Source: Clavaria fumosa (lineage: Eukaryota > Basidiomycota > Agaricomycetes > Agaricales > Clavariaceae). From it: a stretch of 64,000 nucleotides of DNA. Shown piece by piece: positions 54,903 to 64,000 of this stretch. Position 1 is the stretch's first letter; every line of letters begins with the position of its first letter. The DNA lies in assembly GCA_951802425.1 (NCBI GenBank), contig OX637804.1, forward strand, positions 1,178,001 to 1,242,000. The letters run 5' to 3'. Position numbers and translations under genes: made by a program. The notes below the pieces were generated by a model. It was not told the origin of the DNA. It did no database searches and worked only from the letters and a program-made list of their open reading frames with translations.

Positions 54903-56900
54903 ATGGCTAATCAACCAAGATATCCGCTCCGTGGTGCTCATGGGGCCCCTGCCTTTGACGGAGTACCGACACACCTCAACTGGTACTTTGAGGACATCGA
55001 CATCGTACTCACCGGCATTAATCCAGACGTTCTGGAAGCCGATTTAATTCGGTACGCAAAGCACTACCTTGACACAGACACATGTCTCCTCTGGGAGACC
55101 CTCACACCAGCCCCGGATCCGGAATGGACTTGGGAAACCTTCAAAGCGGCTGTCCGACGTCTCTACCCAGGTTCCAATGGCAGCCGTTTGTTTTCTATCG
55201 CCGATTTGGACCGTTTCATATCGGACTCGGCCCATTAAGGAGTTTACACGCGCGCAGAACACGGAGAATACTATCAGGACTTTCTCCGGATCACTTCACA
55301 CTTGATCACTTCCCAACGTATGTCTACAAACGACAGAAACCGACTTTACATCCTCGGATTTGGGGATCACACAAGACGCCGGATCGAAAGCCGGCTTGCT
55401 ATTATACTACCAAATCACCATCCGGAGGATCCATACCCCATGAACAAGGTACACGCTGCAGCCGAGTTCCTACTCTCCTCAACGTCCCCGCACTCTGCGA
55501 CAACTGATCAATTCTCCGGACCCGTCCATTTCACATCCTCAGCCCCCAGGAGAGAAACGAAACCAGTGATCAAGAAGGAAGAGTTTGATATGTCCGCAGC
55601 CTTGGCAACATTTGCCTCCACAATGGCTCGCCTCGAATCAAATTTATCAGCCCAGTCTCTCAAACAGGCAAAATGTTCTGCTCCTCGGACGACGAATTCC
55701 CCTGCAGGCCGGACGTGTAATTTCTGTTCGGAACCAGGTCATTTTGTTAGTGCTTGTCCGAAGGCCCTCGAATACATCAAGTCTGGTAAATGTATACGGA
55801 ACACCGAAGGCAGAATTTGCCTTCCCTCCGGACGATACTTGCCAGGCACTATTGTGGGAAATAACCTATCAGAGCGCTTTGACAAGTACTACACCACCTA
55901 CCAATCCCAGAATACGCAACCGGCAACAACCGCAGTATTTGAAGCACAGCCGATTGGACCATCTGCTCACCCCCCGGACATGGAAGACAAATCGGATGAA
56001 GAAGATAACGAGATGACCGCATTGGAAAATATGGTCCGCACCTTCGCAAACGATGTGGCAAAGAAAGTGGACAAGGGCAAAAGGAAAGCGCCCACACCCA
56101 GGAATAACGATCACCAGCCATCTAGGTTACCGCCCCCGCCCGCCGTTGTCATTACACCGCCCCAGGTTACTTGCCCGTCAAAGCCGGAATGAGTCGAACG
56201 ACCCGAAGTCCAGTATCATTACCAAGCTCCGATCGAAAATCCGGTAACTGTTCAGCAAGTTTTCGATTGCGCACTCGACATCCCGGTCCACGTGACACCT
56301 TGTGAACTACTCGCCATTTCCGGAGATATCTGCAAAAAGATGAAGGATATGGTTACTGCCCGCCGAGTTCCGGTCACTGCGTCCATCATACAGGATACGC
56401 TCTACACAAACGTTACAACCCCGGACACCTCTGATCTTGTCGTAGCTGTCGATGCCGCTCCGCTCCGCATTGTAGAAGGCATATTGGATAGCTGGATTGC
56501 CGCAGAGTGCTTACTCGACCAAGGCAGCTCGATCATGGCAATGCGAAGAGACGTTTGGGAGAAGCTCAGTAATCCGCTACACTCTGAGTGCGTAATTCAT
56601 ATGGAGTCCTCACACAGTACCATCGCCCCGACACTCGGACTGATAAAGAACTTTCCCTTGCAGATCGGTCCATGCACGTTTCATGTCCAAATGCAGGTCG
56701 CCGATACCCTACCTTGTGAGGTCCTCGTCGGATGCCTGTTCTTTATGCTTACCGGCTCCCAAACTATCGACCATCCTCATGGTGCCCAAGACCTGATCCT
56801 GAACAATCTGAACACCGGAGAAAGGATCATCGTACTGACAAAGGAGTGCATCCCGATCCGGAAAAACCTCAAACTTCAGAAAACACATCCGGATTTTTAA
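54903..56900 (+). pseudogene. Gypsy III Gag-protease, two in-frame stops
   Basis: One frame runs from the ATG at 54903 (MANQPRYPLRGAHGAP) to TAA at 56898-56900, broken by TAA at 55236-55238 and TGA at 56190-56192. The Gag core includes WYFEDIDIVLTGI and WTWETFKAAVRRLYPG; after the first stop the frame continues with AEHGEYYQDFLRIT and the CCHC knuckle CNFCSEPGHFVSAC near 55730. The protease region from about 56290 contains AECLLDQGSSIMAM, with DQGS in place of the more usual DTG/DSG. Because the frame is otherwise continuous over 2 kb, the stops look recent. The pol frame overlaps the end (56732-56900) in the -1 frame. Confidence 0.85.
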
Positions 56901-59900
56901 TAGCTGGAGCCCCAGATCACTGCAACATTCCAGAGCCATCTCCAATCAAAGCAGACATGGAAGCTATACACAAACACGAGTCTCCAGCTATTCTATCTAC
57001 TTCCATTCACAATCTCTTATCTCCTTCTCTTGAAAATTTAGTTCCTGTCGATCCCCTTCCTTTTGCTGATATTTCAGGCACTTCATGTGAAGCCTTGGTC
57101 AGTGCCGGATACACACTGGTGTACCACGATACCACAGACGTAATGTACCCCAATAACTCAGAAACCAATACACCATCTCCAGACATCGTTATGCCAGTTT
57201 ACCTTGGAAAGAAATACAAGAAAGTCGCAAACCATGTCAACCTGATCAAAGCAACTCTACCTGAAGAATTTCGGATTGTCCGATGACAACACCCTGATCC
57301 CCTCTCCGATATCCCCACTCTTCCGACACACCCCCCCGATTTCACCCCTGGTCTCCGATATACTCAAGACCGGAAAGAAGCGCATAACGCAAATCCCACC
57401 AGATTTTTATGGCCAGAGGAAGAAAAACTCGTTCATTATCTTATTAAAGCCCAGGAAGATGCCTTCGCTTGGACGGAGACCGAAAAAGGACGATTCGACG
57501 CAAAATACTTCGATCCCATTATCATCCCGACAGTCAAACATGTCCCTTGGATCTTCAAAAATATACCGATTCCTCCTGGCATCTACGACGAAGTCCTGAA
57601 GGTTATCCGAGACAAGATAGCGGCCGGAGTCTACAAAGAGTCCAACTCCTCCTATCGGTCCCAGTGGTTTTGTGTGTTAAAGAAGGATGGAAAATCTCTC
57701 CGACTTGTACATAATCTCCAGCCGTTGAACAAAGTCACTATCGGCAATTCCGCGGTTCCCCCAATAATGGAAGTTTTTGCGGAATCTTTCGCCAGATGCA
57801 GATGCTATGGATCTCTTGATCTATTCGTCTCCTTCGATCAATGGTCTCTTGACGAATGGAGTCGAGACCTTACCACGTTCCAAACCCCTCTCGGAGCCAA
57901 ACGGCTCGCTTGCGTCCCCATGGGATACACCAACGCGACGCAGATTATGCATGGAGACGTCACACATATACTACAAGACGAAATTCCGCACGTAACCACC
58001 CCATTCGTAGACGATGTAGCGATTAAGGGCCCGGAAACCCGATACGAGCTTCCGGATGGCACTTACAAGATGATCCCGGAGAATCCGCAAATAAGGCGGT
58101 TCATTTGGGAGCATTTGAATAACATCAACCGGGTGCTCCAACGAGTCAAAATAGTCGGAGGAACCTTTAATGGCAAGAAAACAACAATTTGCACCCCTGA
58201 AACAATCGTTACCGGACACATGTGCACATATGAAGGGCGAGTTCTGGACGCTTCCAATGTTCAGTGCATTCGAGACTGGCCTCCATGCAAAACACTCACA
58301 GATGTACGATCATTTTTAGGCGTCTGCGGACTGCTCCGGATATTCATCAAAAACTATGCCGTACTTGCCTGACCACTTGTCAGCCTAACTCGTAAGGACG
58401 TTCCATTCAGGTTCAAAGAAGAAGAGCAAAATTCAATGGACCGACTTAAACACACAATAGTCAACTCATCCGCCATTCGACCGATCGATTACCGCTCTGG
58501 ACGGCCCGTAATTATGGCCATCGACTCGTCCAACATCGCTGTCAGCTTCGCGCTATTTCAAATCGGACAAGATAGAATCTGATACCCATCCAGATTCGGC
58601 TCGATTACCTGGAACGAATGCGAGGCCCGATACTCTCAAGCAAAAATCGAATTATATGGACTCTTCCGCGCACTTCGGTCATACCAGATTTACCTTATCG
58701 GCCTTCCAAAATTCACCGTTGAAATGGACACGAAGTTCATTAAGGGTATGCTAAACAATCCGGACGTTCAACCAAATGCTGCCATGAATCGATGGATTGC
58801 TGGTATACTACTCTTCGATTTCGACCTTGTTCATATTCCTGCAGATAAACACACTGGAGCTGACGGACTATCACGCCAACGTGCCGCAGATGGTGAAGAA
58901 GACACCGAGTCCGAAGATCATGAAGACTGGATCGATCGGAGCTAAGTATTCGCCATGGAACACATGAATCGAGCACCGGACGCTTCCTACCCATCCGAGA
59001 CGCCACTTGCCGGCATCGCCCATTCTTGCTTCAAAGTTTACACAGGATCGATGCTACTCAATTCGACGGTACCATCCAATGATTCACCGGCTCCGAATGA
59101 ATCCTCCACCATCCTTATACCGCAACCCGACGCAGCAAAGAAAAGGGAAGAACAGATCTGCAAAATCGAATCTTTCCTTCGAAACCCGATCTGTCCTTCT
59201 GGTATCGACGCAAACCAGTTCCGACGATTAGTCCGCTCCGCATCCCAGTTCTTCATTCCAGATGACAAGCTATGGTGTCGCCGACCTAACGGATGCCACC
59301 AGGTAGTGCCTCCGGACCACAAACGGCTTGCAATTATCACAGAGGCACATGATTCACTCGGCCACAAAGGCATTTACGTTATCCGGACACGTATTCTAAA
59401 TTGGTTCTGGTGGCCGGTGTTGGATCAAGACATAAAATGGTTTGTCCGAACTTGTCACCAATGCCAGACTCGGCAAATCTGGAAGATTTTTATTCCACCA
59501 ACGGTTGCCACACCGGCCAGTCTTTTCCGTCGAGCGCATATAGATACCATGTTCTTACCCAGAACCCGTGGTTTCCGACTTCTTGTCCACGCCCGATGCT
59601 CGTTATCCACATATCCGGAAGCAAGACCGCTACGAAATGAGACCGCCCAACTTCTTGGAACCTTCATATTTGAAGATATACTGTGCTGATGGGGAGCCGT
59701 AGAAGAAATTATTACGGATAACGGTGCCCCATTTATCAAAGCCCTCGATTTCCTCAAGAAGCGGTATGGAATCCATCACATCCGTATTTCCGGATACAAT
59801 TCTCGCGCTAATGGCATCATCGAACGTGCCCACCGATCGGTCCGCGAGTCATTAATCAAAGCAGCAGACGGAGATGAATTGAAATGGCCGGACATCTTAC

Positions 59901-60625
59901 CCTCGGTCATTTGGGCAGAACGAACCACAATCCAACGATCCACTGGTCACTCTCCGTTTTACATCGCACACGGTGTCGAACCGCTTTTCCCTTTCGACAT
60001 ATCCGAAGCAACATATCTAATTCTGACCGCCGATGCCCCGATGACCACTCTGGAACTGATAGCCCTTTGTGCCCGCCAACTGCAAAAACGAGAAAAAGAT
60101 CTAGCAACAATCGCCGATAAAGTGCTCGCTGCCCGCAAACAATCCATCAAGCAATTCATCGACGCACACTGCAAGTCTATTATCGACTACGACTTCCAAC
60201 CCAGATCGTTGGTACCGATCTGCAATTCGGCTGTTGAAGTGGAATTAAATCGGAAAACAAAACCGCGATTCTTCGGACTGATGATCATCGTCCACCGAAC
60301 TCAATACGGCACATATATCCTCTCGGAACTCGATGGCGCCGTCTCCAAAATCCACTATGCTGCTTTCCGCATCATTCCCTACTATCCACAGTCGCAAACA
60401 TCGATTCCGGTGACATCTATCATTGACCAAACGATGGAGATAAACGAGGACATCTCTCCAAATCAAATAAACGAGGCGTCACATATCTCTACCAACACCA
60501 AGGATAAGGAAAGCCAAGCCGCTGAACTATCTGATGAATCCGATAATGAAGCCGCCAACGACTACACTACGGAAACTCGTCCGCAACGCTCTGGAGCAAC
60601 CCAGAACCTTCAGCCTCGCCATTAA
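56732..60625 (+). pseudogene. Gypsy III Pol (RT-RH-IN), five in-frame stops
   Basis: A single frame stays alignable from 56732 to the TAA-adjacent end at 60625, interrupted by TGA at 57284, TGA at 58370, TGA at 58580, TAA at 58943 and TGA at 59687. RT begins near 57590 and shows SLRLVHNLQPLN, CYGSLDLFVSFD and TPFVDDVAI. RNase H shows VIMAIDSSNIAVSFALF and ARYSQAKIELYGLFRAL. The integrase has LGHKGIYVIRTRILNWFWW with CHQCQTRQ, then AHIDTMFL, ITDNGAPF and NGIIERAHRSV, giving D, D, E. Four of the five stops are TGA, which fits loss of CGA (Arg) codons through deamination, though that is inference. Pol is dead in this copy but not long so. Confidence 0.87.
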
Positions 60626-60853
60626 GCACTTTCCTCCATCATATCTCTTAGTTCCCTATAATTTACATTGATTTTTTTTGAACGCACAAAAAAAAAAAAA
60701 AAAAAAAAAAAATCGAAATTTCGGACAAGTCCAAACTTTATACCAGACGTTTCTTTAACCATTTTCTTACATTCTCACATCCCTCACTCACTTTTCTGGC
60801 ACGACATAACATTGCAAATGGGAAAAAGAAAAACATATATAAAAATACAATAC
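60626..60853. other. Spacer with a 25-base poly-A tract
   Basis: Follows pol and precedes the 3' end of the antisense gene. The uninterrupted A run at 60688-60712 is the longest homopolymer in the window. On the minus strand it is poly-T just beyond the antisense stop codon. Confidence 0.6.
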
Positions 60854-62377
60854 TTATACAGTAAGGTGCTCACCAAGGAGAAGCATCTGGAGCAACTCGG
60901 CTCCGGCCTTCACCTGGTTGGCCCCCCTCTCCATCATCTGGAGTGCCTGCTCCAGCGCCTCTCTGACCGATGATCCTGCAGCCGCCTCCCGCTCCTTACC
61001 CTTCCAACTTGGTCCCGCCTCCACTTTCTTCCGCTTTGCCGGCGGCTCCACCACCTCCACGCTGTCATCATCCTCAATCTCATCCTCCTCCTCCGGCGTC
61101 GCCTCCTCGCGAACCGGTACCCACGTCGCACCTCGCCTCGGCCTCTTGCCTCCGGTTGCCTCCATCACCTTCGGACCTGCTCCGCTCCGTTAGCCAACAC
61201 GGATCCGATACCCCCTTGACTTACCTCCAGTGCCGGACACCGCTGCCTTCTCTGTTTTCACTCCTGAAACATACTTATCATTTGTCTCAGCACGGAAATA
61301 AAAAGAATATTACTTACCTCGCACAGCCGATAAGCTGCATGACACCTTGTACGTCCGGCACCACCGGCACGCTATCCCCTCCACTCTGTAACACACGCGC
61401 CGCTTCCGGGCGCACTCCTCACATCCCGGATCGTGTTCCTATTCATTAGATCAGACACCTAAAACCTTCACACATTTTAATCGACCACTTACCTTATCTC
61501 CAGGCTGCCGCGCAGCCCGGGATTTTATATCAGCCCCCACCCCGCTTCTCCTCCCTCGCCCCCGCTCCGCCACCTTCCGCCTCGCGATCTCCACCCACAC
61601 CGGAGTCGCTGTCATCCGCCCGCCCACCCGATGCTCCAACACGGGGGGCGGCACCGCACTCACTGCTGCCGCCTCGATAACTCCAACGGGCGTCACCCTG
61701 TCGGTTCCCCACACGGTCTGATGACCGTCCCGATCCTCTGCCGCCGCCACCCCGACCTCTCCTGTCCCCACCTCCGCAGTCGCTACATCGTCTGCATGCA
61801 GCTCCATGGCGTTGGGCGATACTGTTGTTGTTGCCGCTGCCGCTGCAGCGGGCTCTTCCGCTCCTGTCGTTGTCGTTGTTGCTGCTGTTACTGCTGCTGC
61901 ACCCACCTCTCCCTCCTCCTCGTTGTCCTCGCTCCCGATGATCCGACGCGCCTGGGCGAGTCGCGCCCTCTTCTCGGCAGCCCTCGCCGCCTCCGTGCGC
62001 CTCTCCTCCACCTCCGCCTCCGCTGCGGCCCTCTCGGCGGCTCCCTTCTCCTCGCTCGTGCGCCTTCTCTCGACTTCGGCCTCCTCCTGTTTTCGCACTC
62101 GCTCGGCAGTCCACTCTTCCCCACGGATCTTTCGCCACTTCCTCAACCTTCGCGCCACGGGGACGAGCCCCTCGTCGATATCCACATCCTCCTCAAGGGC
62201 CGCCACGTAACCAGCAAGAAAATCATCCTGAGATGACATGTTAGCGCATTCCCACATTCGAGAAACTGGTTCACGCACCGTGTCGCCCGCGTACGTCCTC
62301 ACCCACTCCGCGAATTCGCCATCTTGTCCACGTTCCGGCAACTCGACACCCGGAGCCATCATCCGTGCCTCCTCCAT
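60854..62377 (-). CDS. Antisense spliced gene in gypsy III: Zn2Cys6-like cluster protein
   Basis: Four exons on the minus strand, 62377-61493, 61438-61318, 61263-61225 and 61176-60854, with introns of 54, 54 and 48 bp (GTAAGT-type donors), join in phase to 455 residues. Exon 1 encodes an acidic N-terminus (FAEWVRTYAGDTV, WECANMSSQDDFLAGYVAAL), then a long Glu/Arg/Ala coiled coil (RRRTSEEKGAAERAAAEAEV) and an Ala/Thr-rich stretch. Exon 2 encodes C-x2-C-x6-C-x7-C-x2-C-x6-C (CEECARKRRVC ... CRWCRTYKVSC), the spacing of Zn2Cys6 binuclear clusters. Exon 4 has a basic patch (GGKRPRRG), an acidic block, PPAKRKK as a possible nuclear signal and a terminal helix (REALEQALQMMERGANQVKA). It has no stops, unlike gag and pol. 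A DNA-binding role is inferred from the cysteine pattern only. An upstream exon is possible since a CAG precedes the start. Confidence 0.75.
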
Positions 62378-62583
62378 CACCTGGACCCCGTTTTGGAAGA
62401 TGAGAGAATCAAAGTTTTCCTTTTTTTTTTGAAGAGTCGATGCATCGTTGTTGCTGGAGAAAGCACAAGTGTGTGTTTGGACCTATGTGCACCCACACGA
62501 CGCGTACTTCAGGATCAACAAACAATTATTTGGCCTTGTTTGGTTGCAACTGAGGGCAGTTGCATTTTCAGCCCCCGGGAGAA

Positions 62584-63500
62584 TGTAAGGATGATATGTT
62601 GTTTAAACAAGGAAACTTAACAGATATTGACTATCCGGATATTTTGGCATCCAAGATAATTACGCCCGACGCGATCCGATAATGATCCGATACTGTCCGG
62701 CGACATCCGGAACATCTGATAAATATCCGACATCAGACTCTCCGGTCTCTAATTCCCCATGATGATCACAACCCACAGGTCAGACACACCGCCTATGCCT
62801 TTCCATTTCATCACTCCAGCATGGTCAGCGCTCAACGCACTCACTATTCCATTCCCATTCCCGTATTTCATATACCATGCTGTAAATTTCATATTTTGAT
62901 CCCTTTCAAGTATCCATTCATTGATATGTTTCAGACCCTTTGCACTGCCTTGCCCTTTGTTCCTAGTACTCCTTTGCTGTACCACCTACACTCTCCTTCA
63001 GTTTACGAGCGATCCGGACATGTGCTAGTCATCGGATATTCCTTCCCTCCGAACTGCATGACTCCTTTACAAATTAAAAACCCCTATATGACCCCTTGTA
63101 CAATATCGCACTGCCTTCTATAGCTTCCGGAGATTTCCATAGAATCGGGTATGCTGTACTTAGAAAAATGTACTTAAGTATGTACCGGACTATACGGAAA
63201 TCCAGCTTTTTGAACGCCCACATTGTGCTGTGATCCTTAGCAAGCTCACCCTTCGTCATACCCATTGATTCGCTGGCCTTCGTCATCACCGGCCCCTCGA
63301 ACCTTCGATCCAAACATCGGACTCTACCGGATCTGATACCGGATACTCTGGATAATGTATACTTTCATTTTCTAAACCTCTTACACTCAACCTCTGCATC
63401 CTCCAAGGTTTTATCTAGTGTCTCCATCATGTAATAAGACCCCCTGAAGAACCCGGCCACGAACATCTATTTGCAGCCAACACCTGTACAGCCTACTACA
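62584..63500 (+). repeat. Gypsy III 3' LTR
   Basis: 917 bp, same boundaries as the 5' LTR (TGTAAGGATGAT ... GCCTACTACA). The upstream purine-containing CCCGGGAGAA could serve as polypurine tract. Confidence 0.93.
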
Positions 63501-63893
63501 CCGCCGCCGCCGCTGTGCTGTTCATCGCCACCGCCACTGCTGTGCTGCTCATTGTCATCGCCGCCGCTGCTACTGCTGGTCATCGTCACCGCTGCCGCCG
63601 TCACTGGTGCTGCCGCCGTTGCTGGTGCCGCCACTGCCGCTACCGTCGCTGGTGCTGCCACTGTTGCTTTGCTGCTGCTGCCACTGCTGTTGTTGTTGTT
63701 GCTGGAGGCAAGAGAGGAAAAAGAAGAGGGAGGTGAGAGGGAGGGACAGGAAGAGGGAGGTGAGACAGAGGGACAGGAAGAGGGACAGGAAGAACCTGGT
63801 GGCCCCTCGCTGAGGGTGCCGCCGCCGCCATCATTGTCACTGAAGGGGAGAGGGAGGAGGTGCTGCTGCCGCCGCCATCATCACTGGAGGAGA

Positions 63894-63924
<31 letters not shown>

Positions 63925-64000
63925 CCGTCGCTGTTGTCATCGTTGCTGGGGATGGGGATGGGAGAAAGGGAGGAAGGAGCAGAGACATGTCGAGGAAACA
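63501..64000 (-). repeat. Trinucleotide-rich repeat, copy 2 (right part)
   Basis: It continues the array broken by gypsy III. On the minus strand it carries CACCCTCAGCGAGGGGCCAC (63794-63818 region) and CCATCCCCAGCAACGA (63940-63965 region), both present in copy 1 at 40840 and 40620, so the two copies are inverted relative to each other. It runs off the window. Confidence 0.75.

Larger units (their letters stand above)
53597..63500 (+). mobile_element. Ty3/gypsy element III with antisense gene
   Basis: Direct LTRs of 917 bp each lie at 53597-54513 and 62584-63500, starting TGTAAGGATGAT and ending GCCTACTACA. They differ at scattered positions, mostly C/T or G/A, so the insertion is older than gypsy II. 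ATTTTGGAGCCCACCACG follows the 5' LTR and can be a tRNA-primed primer-binding site starting TGG. The order is Gag, PR, RT, RH, IN, defining Ty3/gypsy. The plus-strand genes carry several stops. A 1.9-kb segment between pol and the 3' LTR holds a spliced gene on the minus strand. Flanking pentamers (GCTGC and CCGCC) do not match, perhaps because both lie in a trinucleotide array. Confidence 0.9.

Noticed and set aside
53592..63505. Target duplication for gypsy III
   Set aside because: GCTGC on the left and CCGCC on the right do not match; no duplication is claimed.

Overview
The window reads as nuclear DNA of a filamentous basidiomycete, most likely an Agaricomycete. The supported host genes carry many short introns (48-60 bp, GT...AG, one of 100 bp), conserved single-copy genes sit close together, and the rest is dense with Ty3/gypsy elements, a tyrosine-recombinase (YR) retrotransposon, a hAT-type MITE and trinucleotide-rich repeats. 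No tRNA, rRNA, CRISPR or bacterial-type operon was found.

Host block, 1-14.4 kb: TFIIA gamma subunit (TOA2, +), a WrbA/Pst2-like flavoprotein (-), a divergent pair of RBR-type E3 ubiquitin ligases (one with two predicted membrane segments), an actin pseudogene, a broken helical-domain/kinase gene, ribosomal protein eL20 (RPL20, +) and COP9 signalosome subunit 5 (CSN5, +). All exon joins given were checked for reading phase.

Nested-transposon block, 14.95-43.65 kb: the outermost element is a minus-strand YR retrotransposon with the split direct repeats (A1...B1-A2-B2) expected of PAT/Ngaro-type elements. Into its B1 repeat went an 11.1-kb terminal-inverted-repeat element (15511-26637). That one carries a Ty3/gypsy element (17966-26490) whose 3' end is replaced by a 0.6-kb pair of short LTRs. 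Further right lie a CpG-depleted tract with a decayed solo LTR and a second, recent Ty3/gypsy element (32985-40592, LTRs alike wherever compared, self-primed) whose pol holds a 2-kb solo LTR.

Right block, 43.65-64 kb: a gene for a cysteine-rich single-pass membrane protein, broken by a hAT MITE and a frameshift; a paralogue of the helical-domain gene; a foldback element of about 3.6 kb (49150-52703) holding a solo LTR; and a third Ty3/gypsy element (53597-63500) with 917-bp LTRs. Between its pol and 3' LTR it carries, on the opposite strand, a spliced four-exon gene for a protein with a Zn2Cys6-like cysteine cluster.

The most interesting items are the antisense zinc-cluster gene, the reconstructed split-repeat YR retrotransposon, and the gypsy element with non-matching ends but a shared target-site duplication.
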